NCBI GenBank assembly: GCA_003696625.1
Contig: RFGR01000052.1
Coordinates: 1 to 40,252, forward strand
Direction of reading: 5' to 3'
Length of the DNA: 40,252 nucleotides
Source: Planctomycetota bacterium
Lineage (GTDB): Bacteria > Planctomycetota > UBA1135
This document shows, piece by piece, positions 15,710 to 24,900 of this stretch. Made by a program: the position numbers and the translations under genes. The notes under the pieces are model-generated. The model was not told the DNA's origin. It saw only the letters and a list, made by a program, of their open reading frames with translations, and made no database searches. Every line of letters begins with the position of its first letter. Position 1 is the stretch's first letter.

Positions 15710-17095
15710 TCAGCACTCGAGGACGAAAGGTTCGCGCGCGGCCCGTTCGGCCCGGATCCGTTCGGCCCGCTCCTCGTGGCCGGGGCAGCCCATCAGGGCC
15801 AGCGCGGCCAGCTTGCCGGCCTCGACCCCGGGCTGGTCGTAGGGGTCGATCCCGAGCAGCCCGCCGGCCAGGGCGGTGGCCTCCTCGAAGAAGGCGAAGT
15901 ACTGGCCGACGTGGAAGGCGTCCAGCTTGCACAGGGTCAAGGTGCAGAGCGGCCGGCCGGCGGCGAGCAAGGCGGCCTCGGTCCCCTCCCGCTCGGCCTG
16001 GATCAGCTCGTTCAGGCTGCGGCGGCGCAGGTGGGCGAAGGCGGGGGAATCGGCGAAGGGCTCGGGCAGCGGCAGCTCGCGGCCGTGGCGCTCGAGGCGG
16101 ACGAAGGTATAGACCTTGTCGTCCGGCCCCTCGGCGTAGAGCTGGCACTGGCTGTGTTGGTCCGTCGGGCCGACCGCCTTGACCGGGGTCGGACCGACCT
16201 GGACCTCCTCACCGGCGAGGTCGAGCCGCTTGCCGAGAGACTCGGCCCAGAGCTGGAGGAACCAGTCGGCGAGCAGGCGCAGCCGGTGGCCGTAGGGGAA
16301 GTGGACGTGGATCGGCCGCCCGGCCTCCATGTGCAGGACGTGGGCCAGAGCCCAGGCCAGGGCGGGATCCTCCTCGGGCGCGGCGGCGGCGGTGCGGGCG
16401 AAGGTTCGGGCGGCGCCGGCCAGGAGCCCCTCGGCGTCCAGGCCGCCGAGGACGGCCGGAAACAGGCCGACCGGGGACAGGACCGAGAACCGTCCCCCCA
16501 CCCCCGGCGGCACCTCGAGGGTGGCGAAACCCAGTTCGTCGGCCAGCCGTCGGAAGTGGCCGCCGGCCGGGTCGGTGGTGATCGTGAAGCGGCGCCGGGC
16601 GGCCGCGTCGTCGCCGCAGGCGGCCCGAACCGCGTCCCAGGCGACCAGGAACTGGGCCGAGGTCTCGATCGTGCCGCCCGACTTCGAGATCACGTTGAAG
16701 TGGCAGCGGTCGGCCGGGATCCGCTCGAACACCTCGCCGACCCAGTCCGGATCGATGCTGTCGAGGACGATCACCCGCGGCGGCCCGTCGCCGCTCCACT
16801 CGGGATGGACCGGGCCGAGGGCGGCGAACAGGGCCGAGGCGCCGAGGGCGGAGCCGCCGATGCCGAGGACCACGACCAGCTCGGGCCGCTCGGCCAGGAC
16901 CTCCTCGGCCCGGGCGCGGCAGGCGGCCAGGTGCCGGCCTTCCTCCGGCAGCCGCCGCCAGGCCGGGGGCGCGGCGAGATGGGCGTCGCGGACCTCGGCG
17001 CCGCGCGGCAGGGCGGCGGCGAAGGTCTCCCGGCAAGGCGCGCCGCCGCTGCCGGGCGGCGCCAGGAGTCCGGTCAGGTCGAGCTTCAGGGCCAT
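15710..17095 (-). CDS. pgi: Glucose-6-phosphate isomerase
   Basis: A protein of 461 residues, in the size class of the compact Bacillus-type enzyme rather than the 549-residue enterobacterial one. Characteristic blocks are VVLGIGGSALGASALF (sugar phosphate binding), VISKSGGTIETSAQFL with the SxSGxT loop, and GPTDQHSQCQLY near the active site. The C-terminus ends in FVLEC. The enzyme interconverts glucose-6-phosphate and fructose-6-phosphate in glycolysis and gluconeogenesis. It is the first gene of a pgi-trpS pair. A TATGAT box lies 11 bases upstream of the ATG. Confidence 0.95.
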   Translation of the reverse strand: MALKLDLTGLLAPPGSGGAPCRETFAAALPRGAEVRDAHLAAPPAWRRLPEEGRHLAACRARAEEVLAERPELVVVLGIGGSALGASALFAALGPVHPEWSGDGPPRVIVLDSIDPDWVGEVFERIPADRCHFNVISKSGGTIETSAQFLVAWDAVRAACGDDAAARRRFTITTDPAGGHFRRLADELGFATLEVPPGVGGRFSVLSPVGLFPAVLGGLDAEGLLAGAARTFARTAAAAPEEDPALAWALAHVLHMEAGRPIHVHFPYGHRLRLLADWFLQLWAESLGKRLDLAGEEVQVGPTPVKAVGPTDQHSQCQLYAEGPDDKVYTFVRLERHGRELPLPEPFADSPAFAHLRRRSLNELIQAEREGTEAALLAAGRPLCTLTLCKLDAFHVGQYFAFFEEATALAGGLLGIDPYDQPGVEAGKLAALALMGCPGHEERAERIRAERAAREPFVLEC

Positions 17096-17106
17096 CGGGG
17101 CCGGAC

Positions 17107-17112
17107 ATCATA
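17107..17112 (-). promoter_or_regulatory. -10 like element of pgi-trpS
   Basis: On the minus strand TATGAT (17112-17107) stands 11 bases before ATG 17095. The 39-base gap to the next gene leaves room only for an mRNA leader of a few bases. Confidence 0.5.
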
Positions 17113-17134
17113 GGCCGGCCCGACCGGGCCCCGG

Positions 17135-17812
17135 TCAGCGCCGGTTGCCGCCGAAGACCGCGGCCGCGAACCAGAGGAGCTGGACCACCCCGGTCAGGGC
17201 GGCGACGACGTAGGTCATCGCGGCGGCGTTCAGCACCTTGCGCACGCCCTCGGCCTCCTCGCCGCCGGCGACCAGCCCCGTCCGGGCCAGGGCGGCCTCG
17301 GCCCGGCGAGAGGCGTCGAACTCCACCGGCAGGGTGATGAGCTGGAACAGCACCACCGCGGCGAAGAGGACCAGGCCGAACACCGCCAGGTGCAGGCTGT
17401 GCAGGATCAGGCCGAGGAAGATCAGCGGAAAGCCGAGGCTGGAGCCGAGCGAGGCGGTGGGCACGGCGGCCGAGCGCAGCCGCAGGGGCAGATAGCCGTG
17501 GGCGTGCTGGATCGCGTGGCCGGCCTCGTGGGCGGCGACCCCGAGGGCGGCGACGCTGCGGCCGCCGAGGACCTCCGGCGACAGCCGCAGCGTGCGGGTG
17601 CGGGGATCGTAGTGGTCCCCGAAGCGCCCCCGGGCCGGCTCGATCCGGACGCCGTCCACGCCGCCCTGGCGCAGGACCCAGGCGGCCGCCTCGGCTCCGG
17701 TCAGGCCGCTGCGGGCCGGCAGGCGGGAATAGCGGCGGAAGGCGGCCTGGAAGCCGTTCTGGGCGGCGGCGGCGAGGCCGCCGAGGACGAGCAGCAACAG
17801 GAGGTAGCCCAT
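17135..17812 (-). CDS. YugP-type membrane zinc metallopeptidase
   Basis: A protein of 225 residues. It has an N-terminal membrane helix (residues 2-17), the motif HEAGHA at 95-100 with zinc ligands His95 and His99 and catalytic Glu96, and three further hydrophobic segments in the C-terminal half (around 120-165 and 195-218). Length, YDPRTRTLRLSPEVLGGRS before the active site, and GHAIQHAHGYLPLRLRS after it match the YugP/neutral zinc peptidase family. Function in the cell is not established; membrane protein turnover is the usual guess. The ATG at 17812 has a clear AGAGAGGAA Shine-Dalgarno site six bases upstream, which fixes the start. Confidence 0.9.
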   Translation of the reverse strand: MGYLLLLLVLGGLAAAAQNGFQAAFRRYSRLPARSGLTGAEAAAWVLRQGGVDGVRIEPARGRFGDHYDPRTRTLRLSPEVLGGRSVAALGVAAHEAGHAIQHAHGYLPLRLRSAAVPTASLGSSLGFPLIFLGLILHSLHLAVFGLVLFAAVVLFQLITLPVEFDASRRAEAALARTGLVAGGEEAEGVRKVLNAAAMTYVVAALTGVVQLLWFAAAVFGGNRR

Positions 17813-17911
17813 GAATCTTCCTCTCTTTACGACCGGCGACGGCAGAATTCCGGCAAGATTCTCCCGGCATCCGCCGACGAAAAGAAAACCCTCGGCTTTC
17901 GCGCTCCCGTC
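17813..17911. promoter_or_regulatory. Divergent intergenic region between yugP-type gene and repeat protein gene
   Basis: Ninety-nine bases with lower GC than the surroundings (AAAAGAAAA-type runs near 17880 and CTCTCTTTAC near 17821). It must contain two promoters. I cannot place a TANNNT box at the usual short distance from either start; only the Shine-Dalgarno site of the minus-strand gene is clear. Confidence 0.35.
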
Positions 17912-19879
17912 ATGCCCGGCCAACGCGGCTCCCTCCGCCTTCCCCTGCTCCTGCTCGGCGTCCTGCTGGTCGCCGCGGTGATCTATCTGCTCGCGTCCGG
18001 CCCGGCTCCCGAGCCCGCCCCCACCCCGGAACCGGAGCCGGCCGCCGGCGCCGCGGAGGAGCCGCCGGCGCCGGCCGAGGCGAGCCCGGCCGAGGCCGTC
18101 CCGGTCGCCCGCGAGCCCGACCTCGGCGGCCGGCGCACCGAGCTGGCCCCGAGCGAGAAGACCTCGGGCACGATCTTCGGCCTGGTGATGACCGAGGGCA
18201 ACGCCCCGGTGGCCGGGGCCAAGGTGGTCTTCCGGCGCATCCTGCCTCCCTCCGAGGCCTTCTTCGCCGCCGCCCAGGGCGAGATGGAGACCTTCACCCG
18301 AACCACGAACCGGGACGGCCGCTACTGGTTCGAGAACCTGCCTCTCCACCACGACTACGAGGTCTGGGTCAGCCACCCGGACTACGCCGGCGCCTACGGC
18401 CAGCCGGTCACCGTCCTCGAGGAGGACCAGACGATCCAGCCGGTGATCCTGAAGCCCGGCTACATCCTGTCCGGCCGGGTGACCGACACCGGCGGCAACC
18501 CGCTCGCGGCCGAGATCATCCTCCGCCAGCGCGGGGGGCGGGCCGAGGTCCGGGAGGACCGCGAACAGGAGCTGGCCGAGGGCCGGCGGATCGAGGCCCG
18601 GGCCGCCCAGGACGGCGCCTTCGAGGTCCACCACCTGGCGACCGGGATCTGGAGCCTGACCGTCCGCCACGAGGGCTACGCCGACCACGTCGAGCCGAGC
18701 CTGGTCGTCCAGGGCGAGGAGCGGATCTGGCGGGAGATCCAGCTCGACAGCGAACACACGATCTCCGGCCGGGTGGTGAACGACCGCCTCGAGCCCGTGG
18801 CCGGCGCCACGGTCTACGTCTCGCGCTCGCGACCGCGGCCGCTGTTCTCGGCCCAGGCGGAAAGCAGCGAGGACGGTTCCTTCCTCCTCCGCGGCCTGCC
18901 GGAGGGGATCTACACCGTCACCGCCGAGGCGCCCGGCTACTCGCGCGCCTCGCTGGCCCGGATCGAGGCCGACAGCGAGGGGCTGGAGGTGGTGCTGCAC
19001 GTCCGCGGCTCGGTCTCCGGCCGGGTCACCGACGCCGCCGGCGCCCCGGTCGGCCGATTCGCGCTCGAACTCTTCCTGGTCAACCGCGGCACCGCCGCCT
19101 TCAACAAGCTCGGCAACCGGCGCGAGTACCGCTCCCCGGACGGCAGCTACCGCTTCGCGGACATCGAGCCGGGCACCTACCGCCTGCTCGCGACCGCGCC
19201 CGGTTTCGCCCCGACCTACTCGCCGGGTTTCACGGTCGAGCGGGAGGAGGTCCAGGGAGTGGACATCCAGCTCGGCCGCGGCGGCCGGGTGATCGGCCGC
19301 ATCACCGACCCGGCGGGCGAGCCCCTGGCCGGCGCCTTCGTCCGCGTCCATGGCCGGGACTGGAGCGAGCAGAACCAATACGGCCTGTTCGGCGGCAAGG
19401 CGCCGGATCCGAACAACGTCCCCGAGCAGGTCGCCGAGACCGGCGCCGACGGTCGCTTCTCGCTCGACAACGCCTTTCCCGGCACGATTCGGCTCGAGTT
19501 CGGCCACCCGGCCTTCCTGAGCCAGACGCAAGTGGTCGAGATCGTCGAGGGCGGAGTCGAGGACGTCGGCACGATCGGCCTCCGCCGCGGCGGCACCATC
19601 ACCGGGGTCGGCCTGAAGCCGGACGGCTCGCCCCTGGCCGGCGGCAACGCCTTCCTGACCCGCCAGGAGCAGAGCGGTTTCGGCTGGTTCTCGCGCAACG
19701 CCCGCCTCGACAGCCAGGGCCGGTTCCGTTTCGCCGGCCTGCCGGCCGGCACCTACCGGGTGGTCGTCACCCCGGCCGAGGGCGGCGGTTTCTCGCTGTT
19801 CCCGGAGACCGAGTCGAACTCGCGCACCCTGTTCGTCGCCGAGGGCCAGGAGGTCGAGCTTCGATTGACCGCCCAATAA
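17912..19879 (+). CDS. Membrane-anchored protein with six carboxypeptidase-regulatory-like repeats
   Basis: A protein of 655 residues. A short basic N-terminus and a membrane helix at 9-27 are followed by a Pro/Glu/Ala-rich linker to about residue 75. The rest is built of about six beta-sandwich repeats of the carboxypeptidase-regulatory-like (transthyretin-fold) type. Each opens with a line such as SGRVTDTGGNPL, SGRVVNDRLEPVAGATV, SGRVTDAAGAPV or IGRITDPAGEPLAGAFV and closes with a G-x-Y-x-V-x-A-x-x-x-G-Y/F pattern (for example PEGIYTVTAEAPGYSR). Such repeats usually act as extracellular spacers or binding modules. A related, longer protein is encoded at 21936-24971. No catalytic domain is visible. 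Confidence 0.8.
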   Translation: MPGQRGSLRLPLLLLGVLLVAAVIYLLASGPAPEPAPTPEPEPAAGAAEEPPAPAEASPAEAVPVAREPDLGGRRTELAPSEKTSGTIFGLVMTEGNAPVAGAKVVFRRILPPSEAFFAAAQGEMETFTRTTNRDGRYWFENLPLHHDYEVWVSHPDYAGAYGQPVTVLEEDQTIQPVILKPGYILSGRVTDTGGNPLAAEIILRQRGGRAEVREDREQELAEGRRIEARAAQDGAFEVHHLATGIWSLTVRHEGYADHVEPSLVVQGEERIWREIQLDSEHTISGRVVNDRLEPVAGATVYVSRSRPRPLFSAQAESSEDGSFLLRGLPEGIYTVTAEAPGYSRASLARIEADSEGLEVVLHVRGSVSGRVTDAAGAPVGRFALELFLVNRGTAAFNKLGNRREYRSPDGSYRFADIEPGTYRLLATAPGFAPTYSPGFTVEREEVQGVDIQLGRGGRVIGRITDPAGEPLAGAFVRVHGRDWSEQNQYGLFGGKAPDPNNVPEQVAETGADGRFSLDNAFPGTIRLEFGHPAFLSQTQVVEIVEGGVEDVGTIGLRRGGTITGVGLKPDGSPLAGGNAFLTRQEQSGFGWFSRNARLDSQGRFRFAGLPAGTYRVVVTPAEGGGFSLFPETESNSRTLFVAEGQEVELRLTAQ

Positions 19880-19911
19880 CGGCGGCGGCGGCGCGTAGGA
19901 GCGGAACCCGC

Positions 19912-19917
19912 TACCCT
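19912..19917 (+). promoter_or_regulatory. -10 like element of the M28 peptidase gene (leaderless type)
   Basis: TACCCT ends nine bases before ATG 19927, inside the 47-base gap to the upstream gene. The gap also shows that the peptidase gene has its own promoter. Confidence 0.5.
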
Positions 19918-19926
19918 CCGCCCGCC

Positions 19927-21192
19927 ATGACGCCGCTGCTGCTCCCGCTCCTGCTCACGCCCCAGGTCCCGCCCCCGGCCCAGGACCCGGCCACCGCCAT
20001 CCGCGCCGCCGACCTCGAGGCCCGGATCGGCTTCCTGGCCTCCGACGCCCTCGAGGGCCGGGAATCGGGCCGCACCGGCGGCCGCGCCGCCGCCCAGTAC
20101 TTCGCCCGCGAGTGGCAGCGGCTGGGACTGAAACCGATCGGCCCGGAAGGGTCCTACCTGCTGCCGTTCCGGATCGATCGCGAGCTGACCGGCTTCAACA
20201 CCGCCGGGCTGCTGCCCGGCACCGACCCCGGGCTGGCCGACCAGGTCCTGGTCATCGGCGGCCACCACGACCACTGCGGCATCGGCGGCCCGGGCGCGAT
20301 GGGTTTCCCGGGCGAGATCCACAACGGCGCCGACGACAACGCCTCCGGCTCGGCCGGGGTCGCCGAGCTGGCCGAGTGGTTCGTCGCCCATCCGATCCGG
20401 CGCCCGATCCTGTTCATGACCTTCGACGCCGAGGAGCGCGGCCTGCTCGGCAGCGCCGCCTTCGTCCGCTCCGGCCCGCTGGCCCGGGATCGGATCTGGG
20501 CGATGATCAACATGGACATGATCGGCCGCAGCGGCGACGGCTACCTGTTCGTCGGCGGCCTGGGCACCGCTGAGGAGTTCCACGAGCTGCTCGATCCGGT
20601 GCTCGCCCGCTCCGGCCTGAGGCTGGAGAGCAAGGACCCGGGCGAGGCGCCGAGCGACAACAGCTCCTTCTTCCTGGCCGGCATCCCGTCGCTGTTCTTT
20701 TTCACGAACGTCCACGAGGACTACCACATGCCGAGCGACGACGCCGACAAGATCGACTATCCGGGCGAGGTGAAGATCCTCGAACTGATCCGCGACTGCG
20801 TCCTCGCCCTGGACCGCCGGGACGGGCCGCTCACCTTCCGCGACGAACGCGGCATGGCGATGCCGGACGACTTCTGGAAGCGGAACAACGAGCACATGCG
20901 ACGGGTGTTCGAGCGGCAGCGCCGACGCGGCCGGCTCGGCCTGAGCGTGGCCGAGGCCGAGGACGGCGAGGATCTCGGCGGTCTCCGGATCACCCGGGTG
21001 CGGGAGGACTCCGGCGCCGCCGCCGCCGGCCTCGCCGCCGGCGAGATCCTGGTCGAGGTCGCCGGCCGGCCGGTGGCCAGTCGGAACGACCTCCGGCGCG
21101 CCCTCGGCGGCCGGCTGAAGGGCGAAAAGGTCGAGGTCGCGGTTCGCGGCGCCGACGGCGCCCTGCGCCGGGTCGAGGTGGAACTCGGCTAG
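19927..21192 (+). CDS. Secreted M28 family zinc aminopeptidase with C-terminal PDZ domain
   Basis: A protein of 421 residues. The N-terminus is a short uncharged signal peptide (MTPLLLPLLLTPQVPPPA). The M28 co-catalytic zinc site is complete: His113 in GGHHDH, bridging Asp137 in GADDNASGSAG, catalytic and metal Glu169/Glu170 in FDAEERGLLGS, Asp197 in NMDMIGR, and His267 in DYHMPSDDADKIDY. A PDZ domain fills about 325-420 (GLSVAEAEDGEDLGGLRITRV, DSGAAAAGLAAGEILVEV). M28 enzymes with this layout are periplasmic or secreted aminopeptidases; the PDZ domain may bind peptide C-termini. It lies between the two repeat proteins, and its stop overlaps the convergent lipoprotein gene by four bases. Confidence 0.92.
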   Translation: MTPLLLPLLLTPQVPPPAQDPATAIRAADLEARIGFLASDALEGRESGRTGGRAAAQYFAREWQRLGLKPIGPEGSYLLPFRIDRELTGFNTAGLLPGTDPGLADQVLVIGGHHDHCGIGGPGAMGFPGEIHNGADDNASGSAGVAELAEWFVAHPIRRPILFMTFDAEERGLLGSAAFVRSGPLARDRIWAMINMDMIGRSGDGYLFVGGLGTAEEFHELLDPVLARSGLRLESKDPGEAPSDNSSFFLAGIPSLFFFTNVHEDYHMPSDDADKIDYPGEVKILELIRDCVLALDRRDGPLTFRDERGMAMPDDFWKRNNEHMRRVFERQRRRGRLGLSVAEAEDGEDLGGLRITRVREDSGAAAAGLAAGEILVEVAGRPVASRNDLRRALGGRLKGEKVEVAVRGADGALRRVEVELG

Positions 21193-21914
21193 GTGCCCTC
21201 CCCGGCGACGACCTCCGCCGTCGCCAGCACGGTCACCGGCCGGGGGCCGGCCGGAGCCACCGCCGGCACCTCCAGCCGGTACCAGGGGCTCCATTCCGGC
21301 GCCGGGAAACGCGCGAAGGCCGGCCGGTGGCGCAGTTCGATCCGCGTGCCGGCCGCGACCGGCTCGAGCCAGGCGATCCGGAGCAGGGGGTCGTCGGGGT
21401 CGGAGCGGACCGCGGCCAGCCGGCTCCCTCCGCCGGCGAGGCGCCATTCCACCGCCGGCCCGATCGGACGGCTGGAGCGGATCCGGACCGCGGCCCAGCC
21501 CGGTCCCCACTCGACCTCACCGGGATGCTCCCACGGGGCCGGGCCGAGCCGGAGTTCGCCCCGCTCGGGATCCAGGACGAGCCGCCGCGAGCCTGGACCC
21601 GGGCACTCCAGCGCCGCGGTGAAGACGACGCCGGCCGGACTCGGGGCCGGCCGGCCGCGCTCGTCGAGCACCCGGCCGGCCCGGTCGCGGAGCAGGAAGG
21701 CGCCGCCGGCGACCGCCGCCTCGGCCGCCGCGAAGGGCAGGCGGAGGTCGGCGAGCGGACGGAGGAAGGGATCGAATGTGCGAATGCGACGGCCGCCCTC
21801 GCATATCACCAGGACGCGGCCGTCCGCCGGCCGCCAGACGACCGCGCGCGGATCGGCGAGCGGTTCGTCCGGACCGCCGCCGCAGGCCACCAGGCCGGCG
21901 ATCGCGAGCAGCAT
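21189..21914 (-). CDS. Lipoprotein of unknown function
   Basis: A protein of 241 residues from ATG 21914, with an extremely short signal MLLAIAGLVAC whose lipobox cysteine is residue 11. The body is rich in short strands (AVVWRPADGRVLVICEGGRRIRTFDPF, RRLVLDPERGELRLG), which suggests a beta-propeller or sandwich fold; WSPWYRLEVPAV near the end resembles a C-terminal strand domain. No family is recognised. A GTG at 21950 in frame would give a 253-residue form with an arginine in the leader, but it would run into the divergent gene, so ATG is preferred and supported by a TATGCT box six bases upstream. Confidence 0.65.
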   Translation of the reverse strand: MLLAIAGLVACGGGPDEPLADPRAVVWRPADGRVLVICEGGRRIRTFDPFLRPLADLRLPFAAAEAAVAGGAFLLRDRAGRVLDERGRPAPSPAGVVFTAALECPGPGSRRLVLDPERGELRLGPAPWEHPGEVEWGPGWAAVRIRSSRPIGPAVEWRLAGGGSRLAAVRSDPDDPLLRIAWLEPVAAGTRIELRHRPAFARFPAPEWSPWYRLEVPAVAPAGPRPVTVLATAEVVAGEGT

Positions 21915-21919
21915 CGCCC

Positions 21920-21926
21920 TAGCATA
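21920..21926. promoter_or_regulatory. Shared bidirectional -10 element
   Basis: The string TAGCATA reads TAGCAT on the plus strand, ten bases before TTG 21936, and TATGCT on the minus strand, six bases before ATG 21914. Only 21 bases separate the two divergent start codons, so a single near-symmetric element seems to serve both genes. Confidence 0.5.
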
Positions 21927-21935
21927 GACCGACCC

Positions 21936-24900
21936 TTGCGCGCCTCCCACGTCGCCCTCCTCCTGCTCCTGCTCTTGGCGGTGCCGGCCCTGCTCTTCCT
22001 CTGGCCCGGCCAAGACCGGGACGGCTCGGGCGAGGGCGCCGGCGCGCCGGCGGCCACGGCGGCCGAGGACGAGGCCCGGGCCGCGCCGGTCGCGGCCGGG
22101 GCCGCCGAGGCTCCGGCCGCCGCCGGCGCACCCGCCGCCCCGATCGAGACGGCCGGACGGCAGACCGAGGGGCTGGTCGTGCGCGTGTTGGGGCCCGCCG
22201 GCCGGCCGGCCGGCGACGTCCTCTTCCTGCTCGCCGAGGGGGACGACGAGCCTCGCCGGCTCGAGCGGCCGGACGGCCGCCTGGTCCTGCCCCGGGCGGG
22301 AGGGGCCTTCCGGGTCTCGGCTCGGGCCGGCGGCGCCTGGTCGCCGCCGCGGGAGGTCTCGGCGGCCGAGCGCCGCGGTGCCCAGGAGATCCTGCTGCGG
22401 GCGGAACTCGCCGCCGCCACCCTGGTGCTCCGGGTCACCGGCCCGGACGGTCGGCCGGCCGCCTTCACCGGCGAAGCGAGCTGGACGCCGGCCCCCGCCG
22501 GCCCCGGCGGTCCGCTCCTGCTCCGGCGGAGCGAACCCCGGCCGCTCGCCGGCGCCGGCGAACTGGTCCTGGACGGCCTCCAGCCCGGGATGTGGTTCCT
22601 CCGCCTCGAGGCGGAGGGCTGCGTGCCGCGGCCGACCCAGGTCGAACTCCCCCCCGGTCGCCGCGAGACGCTCGCCGTCACCCTGGTCGCCGGCGGTCGG
22701 GTGGCCGGCCGAGTGACCGACGAGGCCGGCGGCGGCCTGGCCGAGGCCACGGTGGCGCTGGTGCCCGAGAACCTGAGCCGGGTACTCACCTTCGTCCCGG
22801 CCGGCAAGATCGGCGAGCTGGCGCCGCCCGGCGGCCGGGGCCGGACCGGCTCCGACGGCTCCTTCCTGCTCGGTCCGGTCGCCCCCGGTCGCTACCTGAT
22901 CCGGGCGGAGGCCCCGGGACGCCTCGCCGGCGGCCCCGCGCAGCCGATCGAGGTCAGGGCCGGCACGACGGCCGAGGCCGGCTCCTTCCCGCTCGCCGCC
23001 GCCCGCGGCCTGCGCCTGATCGTGGTCCGGTCCGAGGACGACGAGGCGGTGGCCGGCGCCCGGGTGCGTTGGATCGTCGGCGGCGCGGACGAGAGCTTCC
23101 TGAGCAGCCTCGTGCCCTGGAACGAGGCCGACGCCCGGACCGGCGCCGACGGCCGCCTCGACCTGGCGGAAGCGCCCCTCGGCCGGCTCACCCTCCAGGT
23201 CGACGCGGCCGGCTTCGGCTCGCGGGTGGTCGAGGTGCCGGCCGACTTCCCGCGCGAGCGCCTCTTCCGGGTCGAGCTGGAGCCGGGCCTGGAGTTGCGC
23301 GGCCGGGTCCTCGACGCCGCCACCGCGCAGCCGGTGGCCGACGCGGTGGTCCGGGCGGTGCCGCCGGCCGCCGGCCTGGCCTCCCTGCTCGGCGGTCTCG
23401 ACCCGGGCGGCCGCATGGCCTCCACCCGAAGCGACGAGCAGGGACGCTTCCGGCTCGACGGCCTCGCCGCCGGCACCTGGACCCTGGCCGCCGAGCACGA
23501 GGATTACGCCCCCGGCCGCAGCGATCCGATCGAGCTGGCCGCCGGCCGGCCTGCCGGCGAGGTCGAGATCCGCCTCGGCCGCGGCGCCACGCTGACGGTG
23601 AGGGTGCTCGGCGACGACGGTGCGCCGCGCCCGGACACTCTGGTCACGCTCACCGGCATGGACGGCTCGACCCGCCCGGACGCCGGCCAGACCGACGCCG
23701 CCGGCGAGGTCGTCTTCGCCCACCTGCCGCCGGCCGGCTACCAAGTCCAGGCGATCGCAACCGACCTCGCCGACCTGGCCGGGATGGCCGGCGGCGAGCT
23801 GGCCGGCCTGCGCACGGTGGCCGGCTTCGTCGAACTCGAGGAGGGCGAGGAGGCCGAACTCGTCCTCGGCGGCCGCACCGAGACCTGCACGGTCCAGGGC
23901 TACCTGGTCTGCGGCGACGAGCCGGCCGCCGACCTGAGCGTGATGCTCGTCTCCCCGGCCGGCACCCGCGTCGCCACCGCGGACGAGGTCGGCTTCTACC
24001 GCTTCGAGCAGGTCCGGTCCGGCGACTACCTGCTCATGGTCGGCCGGATCGGCCTCGGCAGCGGCGCCGGCTACACCGAGGGTTTCCACGTCTCCGGCAC
24101 CGGGATCCTCCAACACGACGTCGAGCTGCCGCTGACCCGCGTCGAGGTCGAGGTGCGCCGGTCCGGCGACGACGAACCCCTGCGCGGGGTGGCGGTGTTG
24201 CTGCGCCGGGAGGACGGCGTCCAGGGCGGCGGCTTCGAACTGACCGACGCCGACGGGCTGGCGGTCTTCCGCTACCTCCCGGCCGGCCGCTACGTCGCCT
24301 CGGTCGGGCGGGCGGCGATGCCGATCTTCGGCGGCGGCGGCGAGTACGGATCCCGGGTGCTGGAGACGATCGACCTGCGGCCGGGGCCGCCGGTCCGGCT
24401 GGTGGTTCGCCTCGAGCCGGCCGCCCGGGCCCGGGTCCGGGTGCTCGACTCTTCCGGTACGCCGGTGGCCGGGGCCGGGGTCTTCGTCCTCGACGACCAT
24501 GGGCGGCCCCTGACCCTCTTCACGATGAAGACCACCGGCGGCGACGGCGTGGTCGAACTCGGCTCGCTGCCGGCCGGCCGGGTCCGGCTGCTCGCACGCC
24601 ATCCGCGCTTCGGCCAGGTCGAGCAGGAGGCCTGGCTCGAGGCGGGCCGAACCACCGAGGCCGACCTCGTGCTCGAGCCGGGCTGCTTGCTGCGGATCCG
24701 GATCCTCGACGAGAACGGGGAGCCCCGACCCGGCATCCAGGCGATCTGTCTCGACCGGCGCGGAACCCCGCACTCGCTGATGATGATGGGCGCCGACGCG
24801 ATGTCGGCTGGCCTTTCCTTCCTCGGCGGCGGCGAGCAGCGGGTCGGACCGCTGGCTCCGGGCCCCTATCGGGTGATCCTGAGCGACCTCGGCGGCAGGA

